Below, in pieces: positions 25,437 through 34,964 of a stretch of DNA of 58,669 nucleotides (position 1 is the first letter of the stretch; the number at the start of each line of letters is the position of its first letter). The DNA is taken from the NCBI GenBank assembly GCA_036267355.1, contig DATAWG010000057.1:1-58669 (forward strand), written 5' to 3'. The notes beneath the pieces were generated by a model, which saw nothing but the letters and a program-made list of their open reading frames with translations, was not told where the DNA came from and ran no database searches. The translations under genes and the position numbers were made by a program. The stretch is from Pirellulales bacterium (GTDB lineage: Bacteria > Planctomycetota > Planctomycetia > Pirellulales > DATAWG01).

Positions 25437-25529
25437 ACTAGCCGCGGCTCGGCGGTTATTGGCTCCTTGTCCAGCGCAGCACTGGGCCTTACAATCCGGT
25501 GCGGCATGAACCCGATCGAGCTGGATTGA

Positions 25530-26321
25530 ATGTGCGTTATGTTGCAGCGTAAGCCAGTTTTTCCACATGTGATCGAGATCAACCACCAAGCTGGACAACG
25601 GCTGGGGTGCAATGTCTACCTTGTTTACGACGCCAATGCGTGGCTGCTGATCGATGTCGGCTTTCAAGACACGGCCGACGAAATCTTGGAGCTGATCCGG
25701 CAGCTTGATTTCCCGCTGTCGCAATGCCAGACGATCATCGCCACGCACGCCGATGTCGACCATATCCAGGGCCTCGCCCGTTTCAAGCAAGCGTTGAAGA
25801 CGAGCGTCACCGGCCACAGGCTGTGCGCTGAAACCTTGGCTCGCGGCGATCGCATCAAAACGTTTGCCGAAATCGAAGCTCAAAATATCCACATGGAAAT
25901 GCCTCCGGTCGAAACGGAGCACTTGGTCGACGATGGAGAGCGGATCGCGGTCGGAAGCCTAAGCCTCGAAGTGTGGCACACGCCGGGACACACCGATAGC
26001 CAACTGTCGTTTCGCCTGGGCGACCTGCTGTTCAGCGGCGACAATATCTATCGCGATGGCTGCGTCGGAGCGATCGATGCTCATCATGGCAGTGATATTC
26101 CGGCATTCATCCGCTCGCTCGAGCGAATTCGCGGCAGCGATGTGAAATGGCTATTGCCAAGCCACGGTCCGATCTTCCGCAAAGACAACGCCCTGCTGGA
26201 TCGGGCGATCGAGCGGCTGAAAACGTATCTGCACATGGCCGATTTCGGCACCTGCGCGATCGATTGGCCGCTATTGGAGCAATGGGACATCGAGTTGGCA
26301 GAAGGCCGGTTGCCGGCCTGA
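25530..26321 (+). CDS. MBL-fold metallo-hydrolase
   Basis: A 263-residue metallo-beta-lactamase fold protein. The metal motif is [11 protein letters not shown]: the first and last His and the Asp fit the HxHxDH pattern, but the second His is Asp. Further ligands are in [20 protein letters not shown] and LLPSHGP. This looks like a glyoxalase II-like or hydrolase branch. Substrate is unknown. The start is 25530 or an ATG at 25539, with no clear ribosome site for either. It stands alone between element C and the convergent lysA. Confidence 0.82.
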   Translation: MCVMLQRKPVFPHVIEINHQAGQRLGCNVYLVYDANAWLLIDVGFQDTADEILELIRQLDFPLSQCQTIIATHADVDHIQGLARFKQALKTSVTGHRLCAETLARGDRIKTFAEIEAQNIHMEMPPVETEHLVDDGERIAVGSLSLEVWHTPGHTDSQLSFRLGDLLFSGDNIYRDGCVGAIDAHHGSDIPAFIRSLERIRGSDVKWLLPSHGPIFRKDNALLDRAIERLKTYLHMADFGTCAIDWPLLEQWDIELAEGRLPA

Positions 26322-26345
26322 CGGCTTGCTTACGCACCGCCATCG

Positions 26346-26370
26346 TAGGTCAGCGCTCTCTAGCCTGACG
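26346..26370. repeat. GTAGGTCAG...CCTGAC repeat, single copy
   Basis: GTAGGTCAGCGCTCTCTAGC followed by CTGAC matches the arm of the repeat at 35951-36011. It lies between the MBL gene and lysA. Confidence 0.5.
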
Positions 26371-26385
26371 CGGCCGCGTGTGTTC

Positions 26386-27657
26386 TCACGAATCGCCCAA
26401 CACGCGTTCGCCGCGGATCAAGTCTTCGAACGTTTGCCGGCTGCGGACCAGATGGGCTTCGCCGCGGTCGATGAGAACCTCGGCGGCCAGCGGCTTGGAA
26501 TTGTAGTTCGAGCCCATCACGAAGCCATACGCCCCGGCGATTTCGAGTACCAGAAATTCGCCCACTTCGGCGGCCGGCAACGATCGGGTGCAAACGATTC
26601 CGCCTTCCTCTTGCGTGAAGATATCGCCCGATTCACAGAGCGGACCGCCGACCACCACGTCGTGCATCGGCCGGTCGCCCGACGCCTCGCTGCCGCTTGC
26701 TGGGGCGATCGACATCGGGTGATACGCGCCGTATAAGATCGGCCGGGCAAGGTTGTTGAAGCCCGCATCGAGCAAATAAAACATGTTGCTCCCCATCCGC
26801 TTCACCGCCCGGATCTCGCTCACGAGATAGCCCGATTCGGCCACGAGGTATCTTCCCGGTTCGATTTCAAGCGACAATTTGTGGCCAAACCGATCTTCAA
26901 GCCGGCGGCGAACCGCGTCCCATAATCCGAAATAGGCCTTGAGATCGACATAGGATTGCGACTCGCGATACGGCACCGGCAAACCGCCGCCGGCGCTGAT
27001 CGTCGTCAGCGAACGGCCCACGTCGGCCGCGGCCCGCTCCATCGCTCCGCACACCTGCCGCAAGTGTTCTAGATCGGTGCCAGAGCCGATGTGCATGTGC
27101 AGGCCGCTGATTTGCAGGCCGTGAAAATCGGCGAGCCGCAGGCATTCCGACAACTGCTCGTGCCAAATTCCGTGCTTCGACTGCTCGCCGCCGGTGTTGG
27201 TCTTTTGGCTATGGCCGTGGCCGAAGCCGGGATTGATCCGCAGCGTGATCTTGGCGCCGGGCATCCGGCGCCCGAACTGCTCGATCATATCGGGCGAGCC
27301 GCAATTGACGTGCAAGCCCAGCTCGACGACAAGCTCCATCGAAGCGCGGTCGAAGATATCGGCCGTGTACACGATCGGCGGTGGATCGCCGTGCGGCGAG
27401 TAGCAGGCCGCGAGCGCGCGTCGCACTTCTCCCTCGCTCACCGCGTCGACAACCACGCCCTTGCGGCGGATGAAATCCAGGATCGCCAGATTCGAGCAGG
27501 CCTTTTGCGCGTAGCGAATCACATCGAATGCCGCAAGATCGGCGATCCGCTCGGCAATCTTTGCGGCGTCGTAAACATAGAAAGGCGTGCCGAATCGGCC
27601 GGCCAACTCGGCAACCGGCAGACCGGCGATATGGTTGCGAATCAAAGTTGTGGGCAT
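26386..27657 (-). CDS. lysA: Diaminopimelate decarboxylase
   Basis: A 423-residue fold-type III PLP enzyme. RYAQKACSN holds the PLP Lys (K52; many family members have YALKAN here). Other segments are LHMHIGSGT and ISAGGGLPVPY for phosphate binding, EPGRYLVAESGYLV and GPLCESGDIF, whose Cys contributes the catalytic residue from the other subunit. It removes CO2 from meso-diaminopimelate to give lysine. It is convergent with the MBL gene and starts at the ATG at 27657. Confidence 0.92.
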   Translation of the reverse strand: MPTTLIRNHIAGLPVAELAGRFGTPFYVYDAAKIAERIADLAAFDVIRYAQKACSNLAILDFIRRKGVVVDAVSEGEVRRALAACYSPHGDPPPIVYTADIFDRASMELVVELGLHVNCGSPDMIEQFGRRMPGAKITLRINPGFGHGHSQKTNTGGEQSKHGIWHEQLSECLRLADFHGLQISGLHMHIGSGTDLEHLRQVCGAMERAAADVGRSLTTISAGGGLPVPYRESQSYVDLKAYFGLWDAVRRRLEDRFGHKLSLEIEPGRYLVAESGYLVSEIRAVKRMGSNMFYLLDAGFNNLARPILYGAYHPMSIAPASGSEASGDRPMHDVVVGGPLCESGDIFTQEEGGIVCTRSLPAAEVGEFLVLEIAGAYGFVMGSNYNSKPLAAEVLIDRGEAHLVRSRQTFEDLIRGERVLGDS

Positions 27658-28125
27658 AAGGGGAAATAATCAAACGGGCGGACGAATCGAAAACTCGAGA
27701 CGGCGATTATTTGTCCACAGTAAGCGTGAGCCGTCCGCGCGGCAAGCGGTCGCGAGCATTTCTAGAACTCTCCTGCTGCCAGTCCGTGATTGCATCCGAA
27801 ATCTGAGCCTGAAAGGCTCATTCCTGCAGCCCAGGGCGGAGACGCATGAGCGGCGCAGCTTTGGGGAAGCAGTGCGACACGTTTGTCCCGCCCTGAAGGG
27901 GCCGTTCCACAATTCGCGGCGTCTTGTTGAACGGCCCTGACAGCGCCGACGCGTCGTGCGGGCGGTTAACCCAGGACCTCGGCCGCCTGGCGCGGCTCCG
28001 GCCTGGGCTGTTAGAATCGGCCTTCAGGCCGACGTTTTATCCTGCCCTGCGTGAATACTGTGGGGAATGCTAAGCGCAAGGCCGTGGGCATGGCACCCTG
28101 CGAAACTGAATCGCTCGGTCCCAGT
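27658..28125. other. 468-bp spacer with repeat-like sequence
   Basis: The spacer between lysA and the di-haem gene (on the same strand) contains GC-rich blocks typical of planctomycete dispersed repeats: CAGCCCAGGGCGGAGACGC, CCGCCCTGAAGGGGCCG and the hairpin CGGCCTTCAGGCCG near 28018. A GTGGGCATGGCACCC block from the R3 family lies at 28083-28098. No gene or RNA was recognised. Confidence 0.4.
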
Positions 28126-30069
28126 CTATCGTGCCGCCAAACGAACTGTTTTTGCGGTCGGCTCCGGTGCAGTGAGCGATTTGAGGAACACGGTCACCTG
28201 ATTGCGTTCTCCCGGTTTAAGTTGGAAGAATTTCAGGGCCGACGACGCGCCTTGGCCGCCGTGGAAGGCGATCGCTTGTTCGAGCGTGTCGGCGCGGCCG
28301 TCGTGCAAATAGGGACCCGAATCGCGAACGCCCCACAGCGGCGCGGTCCGCCATTCTTGACGCAATGCGCCGACCAGCTTCGCCAATTGCTGCGGCGTCA
28401 TTTTCGCCTGGAATTGCTGGACGGGCTGGCCGGGGCCAGCAAATGGTGCCAAACCGCCCGCCGGAGCGACCGCCATCGGGGAATCATCCTGTTCCTCTTC
28501 CGGAGCGTCGGGCGTGAACACGCCGTAGTTGCCCGAGTCGCCCAATTCCGGGCCCATGTCGTGCAACAACAGATCGCTATACAGGCCGCTCACTACACCC
28601 ACCTTTTCGACATGGCAATTCGCGCAGCCGACGCTGGCGAAGAGCTTGTGGCCGGCGCTGATCGTAGCTGCTTCTTGGGCGGTGGCCGGCTTGCGTTCGG
28701 TCGGCGCCGGCAGGTTTCGCAAGTAGCTGACCAAAGCGTCGCACTCGGCTTTGTTCATATCCAAGCCGGGCGCTTTGTAGTTCGGCTTGAGCGGCACGCC
28801 AGCCTGCTCGTGGCCGGGCACGTTCAAACCGAGCTCGACCGCGCAGGCGGTGAGAGCAAAATCTTCGAGCGACGGTTTTTGAGCCTTCCAACCAAAGCGG
28901 CCGATCTTGCCGTCTTTTTGCTTCGCTGGCCGGCCGGCCACGTCGGGATATTTTTCATGCTCGGCCTTGGCCAGATCGACGATCGTCTTTTCCGGAATCG
29001 CGTCGATCAACCCGATGCCGAACAGGGCAATTGGATTTCGTTGCGAATGACTGATTTGCACGTTGCCGGTTTGAAATGTGGTGTTGAACGTTCCCGAATG
29101 CTTCATTTGCACTTCGTTTTGCAAGATGGCAGCTTCCGAATTCGTTGCGACCTGCTGGGTGATTGGCGGCGCCGAGGCAATGGTCGGGCCGGCCGGCGGA
29201 GCGAGATCGCTTTCCACATCTTTGGCGGGGGTGTTCGGATTCGTGACGGTTTGGCCACCTTCCACCGTGACCGTAAGATTGCCGCTTGCAACGGTCGGCG
29301 GTGGCACATCGGTTGTGGTGACAGGAGCAACCGCGGCCGGTTCGGCGAGAGTATCCATGAACGGATTCGAGGGCTGCCCGCTAAACACGCCTTGCCGCCA
29401 TTGCTGGTATTTCGGGTCTGTGCCGAAATGGTGCAGCACGACGCTGCGGGCTGTCGCGAAACCCGGATGGATCTTCATTAATTCCTTCTTCGCCCGTTCC
29501 TTGGCCAGCTTCCTTTCCGCGGTCGTCGGCTTGCGCGGAGCCGCAACCGGCTTGGCGTTTGCCGTAGGCTGCACGGGCACCGGTGGGGCTAGGCCGCCAA
29601 ACGCCAGATTGAACAATCCTTGCGGCAACGTTTGCGGCGGAGGAACAAACTGCGGCGGCGCGTCGTTTACCGAAATGCTGAAAGCCGTGATGATATCGAC
29701 ATTCTTGCTCGCCGGCCCGGCGCCGCCGACACCCCCTTGGTTGTGGCAAGCGATGCAAGAGCTATCGTTGAACACCGGTCCCAAGCCATCGCCGCCGTGG
29801 GCCCGCGAATCATTCGGTAGCCATTCGCGGGCAAACAATTCGGCCCCGTCGGGCGCTGCTTCAGGTTTCGCCGCGAGGTTCGCGTTTGCGGCCGGCTTTG
29901 CTGCCGCTTGTTTTGCCGTAGGCCGCTGGGGGACTGGCTCCGTCGCAAAGGCCGACTGGCGCGAGATGCTGAACAGCGAGCACGCGGCCGCCAACGCCGC
30001 TGCCGCAAAAACCGCCGCCCGCAATTTGGCCGCGACTGCAAAACGCGATTCAGCCCGGTTCGCGCGCAT
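28126..30069 (-). CDS. Di-haem oxidoreductase (COG3488/DUF1111-like)
   Basis: A 647-residue exported cytochrome. The ATG at 30069 precedes a signal peptide (FAAAALAAACSLFS). Two CxxCH sites are seen: CIACH (105-109) in DGLGPVFNDSSCIACHNQGG and CANCH (482-486) in HKLFASVGCANCHVEKVG. RTAPLWGVRDSGPYLHDGRA is the typical C-terminal segment. The family resembles di-haem peroxidases and is often called thiol oxidoreductase, though this activity is weakly supported. A Pro/Ala/Lys-rich tract (190-220) and a Pro/Val/Thr-rich one (about 265-320) lie between the haems. It stands alone. Confidence 0.85.
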   Translation of the reverse strand: MRANRAESRFAVAAKLRAAVFAAAALAAACSLFSISRQSAFATEPVPQRPTAKQAAAKPAANANLAAKPEAAPDGAELFAREWLPNDSRAHGGDGLGPVFNDSSCIACHNQGGVGGAGPASKNVDIITAFSISVNDAPPQFVPPPQTLPQGLFNLAFGGLAPPVPVQPTANAKPVAAPRKPTTAERKLAKERAKKELMKIHPGFATARSVVLHHFGTDPKYQQWRQGVFSGQPSNPFMDTLAEPAAVAPVTTTDVPPPTVASGNLTVTVEGGQTVTNPNTPAKDVESDLAPPAGPTIASAPPITQQVATNSEAAILQNEVQMKHSGTFNTTFQTGNVQISHSQRNPIALFGIGLIDAIPEKTIVDLAKAEHEKYPDVAGRPAKQKDGKIGRFGWKAQKPSLEDFALTACAVELGLNVPGHEQAGVPLKPNYKAPGLDMNKAECDALVSYLRNLPAPTERKPATAQEAATISAGHKLFASVGCANCHVEKVGVVSGLYSDLLLHDMGPELGDSGNYGVFTPDAPEEEQDDSPMAVAPAGGLAPFAGPGQPVQQFQAKMTPQQLAKLVGALRQEWRTAPLWGVRDSGPYLHDGRADTLEQAIAFHGGQGASSALKFFQLKPGERNQVTVFLKSLTAPEPTAKTVRLAAR

Positions 30070-30223
30070 ACGACACCTCAATGTGTAAAGAGAAGAGATC
30101 GAAATCCAATTCGACGGCAAGCGATAGATGCCCGCCTTCTGCCGACCGCATTATAAAGCGTGAATTTCCGAGAACACAAGGAAATCTTAGGGGGTGCAGT
30201 TTGGTTTTCACGAACTCGGCAAT

Positions 30224-32074
30224 TTAGCGCCTGGCAGGTTCAGCGGATTCAATGATCGTCGGCGGCGCCGGGCGGACCGAATCGGCGCGGGCGAACGTGA
30301 ACGCACCTACCCATAATGGAAGCATGCCCGACATCGTCGGGTCGAGCGGAAGCGATTGCCGGCTCACATAGAGAAAACCGTTTTTCTCTCGCGAGAGCGT
30401 GCTGATGCCGGGCTCGACATGGCGGAGCAGCGAGGCCAGCGAGGGAAGCATCGACGCGTTGACATCGAGCCCCTCTTGCTGCATGTGCGACGCCGCAATC
30501 GTGGCGAAGATTTGCAGCACGGGGTAAGTAATCTTCAACGTCGCCGCCGTGTCTTGATAGGTGATCAACACGGGGCTCGCCGCTTTGAGTTTCTCGGCCA
30601 CGACCGGGATGTCGGCCAGCGACCCGGCTGCCGGATCGCGCGAGAGATAGGCACGGATGTTTTGCGGCGAAAGCGAAATGATCCATTGCTTGTCGGTGAT
30701 GCACCATGCCGGCGCAAAGGGAATTTCTCCACCCGGCACGTTGAGATAATAGATTTTCTGCTTTTGAAACGTCGTCTCCTCAATCGCCGCACCGCTGCTG
30801 GCGCCGACCGGATTCTTGCGCACGAATTCGACGAATTGCTCGTTGGTTTTCACCAGCCGGTCGTGGTCTTTCACGGAGGCGACCATCGTCAGCCCCGTGA
30901 TGATCAAACCCCCTTCGCCCGGCGAATTGTAAACGCACCACGAGTCGCCGAGCGTTTGCAAGAAATCTTCCTGCACGCGAAACCCGAGCGCCGATTCCAT
31001 TTGCTTGACCCCGTCGGCCATCTGCGCTCCGGCGCCGGCGTCGATCGTGCTGATGCCGGACAAGATTGTTTTCCACACTTCGGCCGGCGGCACGCGGGCT
31101 GCGATGGCGAAAGACGCATCCTTGGGGATTGGCACTAAATCGGCGGCCGTGAGCGGAACCGAGCCGAACCAGGTCAACAGCCCCCTTGGCTCGCCGTCGA
31201 ATTGTAGCCACGACTTGCTGACACAGCCGGTGCCGTCCAGACCGCTGACATTGGCAAACCCGGCGACTTGATCCACGCCCGCGGCGTGCAAAGCAGCTTG
31301 ACCTTGCAGGCCCAGAAACGGCGCTGCCGTGGCGAGCACTTTCTTGACGTTGAGATAGTGCACGGTGCCGATGCGCTCGACCGGCAGCTTTTTCTTGAGC
31401 GCCACGAGCCAGTCGGGCGTTGGCCCAGACAGGCGCGTCGAGATCGCATCGGCCGAACCATCGCCGATACCGACGATGAGGTACTTTCCGCGAAAGCCCC
31501 ATTCCACGGTCGGGACCCCCGGCGGCGTGGGGAGCTTGTTCCATTTCACGGAAGCCGGGGCCTGCGCGACTGCTGTGGCCCCGCCGTTTGCGTTCGGCCC
31601 CAGCAGCATCTGTTCCAGTTTTTCAAGAGTCGCCTCGACCTGGGCGGTATCGTCGCCGGTGCCGACGACGATTCCGCCGGCGACGGCTGGCCCGAGTGGC
31701 CCGACTTCGGCCTTGGATATGAAAGCAGCGACCGGACGCGTCAGCAGCATGTGGAGCAAGCCCGGGCCTTCAGCGCCGAGCAGCTTGCCTTGCGGTGTCG
31801 GCGGAGCTCCTTTGCGAATCGCAGCAGCCAACGCCCGACCAACGTCGCGTACGAAATTGCGCACTTCCGGCTCTGCCGCGAGCTGCTCCGTTTGATTCCT
31901 ACTTTTGGGATCCGGTTCTGCAACGCCTGAGGCGGTGAAATACCAAACGCAATCCGCCGGAGCCACATGTGCCATCACCGGGTCTTCAGGCAGCGGCGGC
32001 ACCGCCAACGGGACGCCAGCTCCGCCGCCCAACAACATCACCAGGAGCCAGCTAAACGGAGTGGCGACAGCCAT
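30224..32074 (-). CDS. Secreted planctomycete protein, DUF3352-like
   Basis: A 616-residue protein with an N-terminal hydrophobic signal (FSWLLVMLLGGGAGVPLAVP). It has DCVWYFTASG, repeated GVPTVEWGFRGKYLIVGIGD and GTVHYLNVKKVLATA patterns, and a later copy with IYYLNVPGGEIPFAPAWCIT and QWIISLSPQNIRAYLSRD. This two-fold pattern resembles DUF3352-like repeat proteins of planctomycetes. No catalytic motif is seen. Function is unknown. It ends 155 bases upstream of the di-haem gene start, on the same strand. Confidence 0.6.
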   Translation of the reverse strand: MAVATPFSWLLVMLLGGGAGVPLAVPPLPEDPVMAHVAPADCVWYFTASGVAEPDPKSRNQTEQLAAEPEVRNFVRDVGRALAAAIRKGAPPTPQGKLLGAEGPGLLHMLLTRPVAAFISKAEVGPLGPAVAGGIVVGTGDDTAQVEATLEKLEQMLLGPNANGGATAVAQAPASVKWNKLPTPPGVPTVEWGFRGKYLIVGIGDGSADAISTRLSGPTPDWLVALKKKLPVERIGTVHYLNVKKVLATAAPFLGLQGQAALHAAGVDQVAGFANVSGLDGTGCVSKSWLQFDGEPRGLLTWFGSVPLTAADLVPIPKDASFAIAARVPPAEVWKTILSGISTIDAGAGAQMADGVKQMESALGFRVQEDFLQTLGDSWCVYNSPGEGGLIITGLTMVASVKDHDRLVKTNEQFVEFVRKNPVGASSGAAIEETTFQKQKIYYLNVPGGEIPFAPAWCITDKQWIISLSPQNIRAYLSRDPAAGSLADIPVVAEKLKAASPVLITYQDTAATLKITYPVLQIFATIAASHMQQEGLDVNASMLPSLASLLRHVEPGISTLSREKNGFLYVSRQSLPLDPTMSGMLPLWVGAFTFARADSVRPAPPTIIESAEPARR

Positions 32075-32188
32075 GAGATTACTCCTGGAACGGAGATTCC
32101 GAAAATGGAGCGAAGAGCAAACCGCTTGCGAGCATACGCGGCAGCAGTAGAAAAGTCCACTATTTCGGTCGGTCGCCTACCCCGCAGC

Positions 32189-32812
32189 TTAGCGCGATTC
32201 TTCTGTCGATGCGTACAAGCGGCCGGCGGCGATGTATTGCTCGACGGCCCGAGGCGTCCGGTAGCGAATGCTCAAGCCGGCCGCGGTTCGGCGGCGAATA
32301 GCGCTCGCGCTCAGTTCCACCAGCGGCATCTCGACCGCCAAGCGGCGAATCGCTTCGAGCCGATCGGCGGAAATCAGTGTTGCCAGCGGTGAAAAATCGG
32401 GCGGCGGACCGCCGGCTCGCCGCACCGCCACCGGCAAGGCCAGCGCGCAGATCCGCGCCGGATCGCGCCATGTCGCCAGTTCGGCGAGCGAATCGGAGCC
32501 GAGCAAGAGAAAGAGTTCGCTGGCCGGCAGTTGAGCGTGCAGGGCCTCGAGCGTATCGACCGTGTAGCTGATTCCGCCGCGATCGAGTTCCATCGTCGAA
32601 ACGACGAACGCCGGTTGGCCGCCGGTCGCCAGCCGCAGCATATCGACGCGCTTCATGCCGTCGGTCAGCTCGGAGCCGCGCTTGTGTGGCGGATTCGCCG
32701 CCGGTATGAACCACACTTGATTCAGGGCAACCTGCTCGCGGCAACATTCCGCGAGAAGCAGATGCCCATAGTGAACCGGATCAAAACTGCCACCGAACAG
32801 ACCGATACGCAT
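32189..32812 (-). CDS. nadD: Nicotinate-nucleotide adenylyltransferase
   Basis: A 207-residue enzyme. MRIGLFGGSFDPVHYGHLLL carries the HxGH nucleotide site; ANPPHKRGSELTDG, TMELDRGGISYTVDTLEAL and LLLGSDSLAEL follow, and VELSASAIRRRTAAGLSIRY replaces the usual SSTxIR. It makes deamido-NAD from nicotinate mononucleotide. The ATG at 32812 fits the family; the frame is open further to 32896. No rsfS or proAB neighbour is present. Confidence 0.9.
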   Translation of the reverse strand: MRIGLFGGSFDPVHYGHLLLAECCREQVALNQVWFIPAANPPHKRGSELTDGMKRVDMLRLATGGQPAFVVSTMELDRGGISYTVDTLEALHAQLPASELFLLLGSDSLAELATWRDPARICALALPVAVRRAGGPPPDFSPLATLISADRLEAIRRLAVEMPLVELSASAIRRRTAAGLSIRYRTPRAVEQYIAAGRLYASTEESR

Positions 32813-32870
32813 GGGCAACCACCAATGTGCAACTTGAGGAAAGGATTTTCGCCAAACGGACAAAGCGGCG

Positions 32871-33005
32871 CCATCCCCACGGCTTTGCGTGGGCATTGCT
32901 TTTGGCAGTTTTACCGGCGGCTAGCGCCTTGCCGCTCACGCGCGTGAACGGCAAGGCGCTAGCCGCCGATTACACGCCCGCTTAGGGGCAATGGGCATGG
33001 CATCC
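32871..33005 (+). repeat. R3 palindromic repeat, complete copy
   Basis: It runs CCACGGCTTTGCGTGGGCAT, then CCGGCGGCTAGCGCCTTGCC, a hairpin with complementary GGCAAGGCGCTAGCCGCCG, and ends GGGCATGGCATCC. It is the uninterrupted version of the sequence at 14093-14355 and fills the gap between nadD and the aminotransferase. Confidence 0.75.
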
Positions 33006-33027
33006 AGTTATCGGCGACCGCCGGCGA

Positions 33028-34194
33028 TTAGCCGCTCGCCATGATCTCGCGCAGCGATTCGGTCAATCGCGAAATATCGGCCTCATTGGTGTAGGCATGC
33101 GGGCTGATGCGCAAGCCGCCGCCGCGCACGCTCAACACGACTCCGCGCTGCAATAGTTGCCGTGCCGCTTGGGCCAGGTCCCGGCCGGGAAGATTGAATC
33201 GCACGATTCCCGAATTGTGCGCAGATTGATCGCGATGGCTTGTCACCACGGCGCCGATTTCGCCGAGCCGGCGGCAGGCCACGCCGGTCAACGCGAGAAT
33301 TCGCCGGCCGATCGACTCGGCGCCAAGTTCCAGAAGCAATTCCAGGCTGGCCGCCAGACCGAGAAAGCCGACCATGTTCGTCGCCGCCCCTTCGAATCGG
33401 GCTGCGGTGTCTTTCAGGCGGATTTCGATGCGCGTGTAATCGGAAGCGTTGGTCATGCTGCCGTGCCCAAGGCAGGGAACTCGAAGCCGGTCGAGATGCT
33501 CGCGGCGGATGAAGAAGAGCCCGGCCGCTTCGGGGCCCAACATCCATTTTTGGCCGCCGGCGGCGAGAAAATCGATGCCCAATTGATGCACGTGGATCGG
33601 GAATGTTCCGAGTGCTTGAATTGCATCGACAAACAACAAGGCCCCCCGGCGATGCGCAATCTCCGCCGTGGCCGCCAGATCGTTTCGCCAACCGCTGGCG
33701 TAGCCGACCCAACTAATCGTCAGGATTCGCGTCCGCTCGTCACACGCATCGGCCAGACGATTCAGATCGACTCGGCCATTGTCGGTCGGCACTCGACGTG
33801 TCTCGACGCCGCGGTAGGCTTGGTTGATCCAGGGATACAGGTTCGCCGGAAATTCGTCCGCCAGCGTCACGACATTGTCGCCCGACTGCCAGGGAAATCC
33901 TTCGGCAACGATGTTGATTCCTTCGGTCGTGCTGCGCAAGAGGGCGATTTCTTCGGGAATGCCGCCGACAAGCTGCGCCGCAATCGTGCGCAGCGATTCA
34001 TAGTGCGCCTTGAATTTCAACCACGAGGCAACCCCGTTTTCCGCTTGCTCCTCGGCCCAAGCGACGACCGTGTCCGCCGACGGGCGCGGCAACGGCGAAA
34101 CCGCAGCGTGGTCGAAATACGCCCAACGGCCGACGACGGGCATTTGACGGCGGAAGCGGTCCCACTTCGGATCGTCGGCTAGCTCGGCGGTCAT
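33028..34194 (-). CDS. Class V aminotransferase-like PLP protein
   Basis: A 388-residue enzyme of fold type I. WAYFDHAAVSPLPRPSADTV, LLRSTTEGINIVAEG and DNVVTLADEFPANLYPW match the family start; LLFVDAIQALGTFPI and FLAAGGQKWMLGPEAAGLFF hold the Asp and the PLP Lys. This group includes cysteine desulfurases and selenocysteine lyases, but the loop with a catalytic Cys is not evident, so the reaction is open. It is followed by repeat R3 and then nadD. Confidence 0.82.
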   Translation of the reverse strand: MTAELADDPKWDRFRRQMPVVGRWAYFDHAAVSPLPRPSADTVVAWAEEQAENGVASWLKFKAHYESLRTIAAQLVGGIPEEIALLRSTTEGINIVAEGFPWQSGDNVVTLADEFPANLYPWINQAYRGVETRRVPTDNGRVDLNRLADACDERTRILTISWVGYASGWRNDLAATAEIAHRRGALLFVDAIQALGTFPIHVHQLGIDFLAAGGQKWMLGPEAAGLFFIRREHLDRLRVPCLGHGSMTNASDYTRIEIRLKDTAARFEGAATNMVGFLGLAASLELLLELGAESIGRRILALTGVACRRLGEIGAVVTSHRDQSAHNSGIVRFNLPGRDLAQAARQLLQRGVVLSVRGGGLRISPHAYTNEADISRLTESLREIMASG

Positions 34195-34726
34195 ATGGCG
34201 GATGCTCCGGCTCTTGGCACGGGAAACGAATTCTGATCACGGCCTTCGGCCGTCCGATTGGCGATATAGTGAATTCTGACACTTCGGAGCGACAACGCCA
34301 GTCATCCACGCTTCCGCGATCGGGTCGCGCGGTCAAGTGCCCCGCCGCGCGGGGCGTATGCAGGGGCCAATTCGCCGGCCAATAGGATGGATCGTTTTTG
34401 GCGCCTGTATTCCGCCGCTTTCGCCCAAACCCGTTGCCGGTTAATCTGTTGCCACCGTTAAAATCGGCCCATTGCAAGCGAATGGGGGCACCCGCCAGTG
34501 ACTATCGAACCTCATCCTCACGAACGTTCGGCAAGGAAAATCGGGCAAAATGGGCGAGTGACAGCGTTTAGGCTTGAACTATACTGGGAAAGCTTTCATA
34601 ACGTGGAAAATATTTCCATCCGCTTCCGGCCAACTCTTCCTCGGACCCAATGCCGATTTCTACTCTAAGCTCATTCTCCATTCGCAAGTTGTCCCTCCTG
34701 AGCCGGCAGCCGCGAGGAAGCACCTG
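34195..34726. other. 532-bp divergent spacer
   Basis: This lies between the aminotransferase gene and the short membrane gene, which diverge. A possible -10 box TATACT occurs near 34577. I see no RNA gene or palindromic repeat. Both promoters are probably here. Confidence 0.4.
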
Positions 34727-34909
34727 ATGGCCAAGACTTTGACCGTGCTTGGGATGGTGGTTGCCGTCCTAGTGCTTGCGGTGTTTGCACTCGATTTGTC
34801 GATCAAATTCCCCTTCGAGCGGGTGAGCGTCGCCATGGATGTCGTGGCAATCGCCTGCGCGGGAATTCTCGGCTATTTGAGTTGGACCACCTACAAGGAA
34901 CAACTGTAG
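34727..34909 (+). CDS. Conserved-looking 60-residue membrane protein
   Basis: A good ribosome site, GAGGAAG, lies six bases before the ATG. Residues 6-25 (TVLGMVVAVLVLAVFALDLS) and 38-55 (MDVVAIACAGILGYLSWTTY) form two membrane helices with KFPFERVS between. The ATG at 34727 is preferred over 34574. Function unknown, likely in the inner membrane. It is convergent with the deacetylase-like gene. Confidence 0.6.
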   Translation: MAKTLTVLGMVVAVLVLAVFALDLSIKFPFERVSVAMDVVAIACAGILGYLSWTTYKEQL

Positions 34910-34964
34910 GGGCAAGAGAACAGGGGCCCAGGAGTCGGAAATGGCAGGCAACGGCGTGCTGGGA

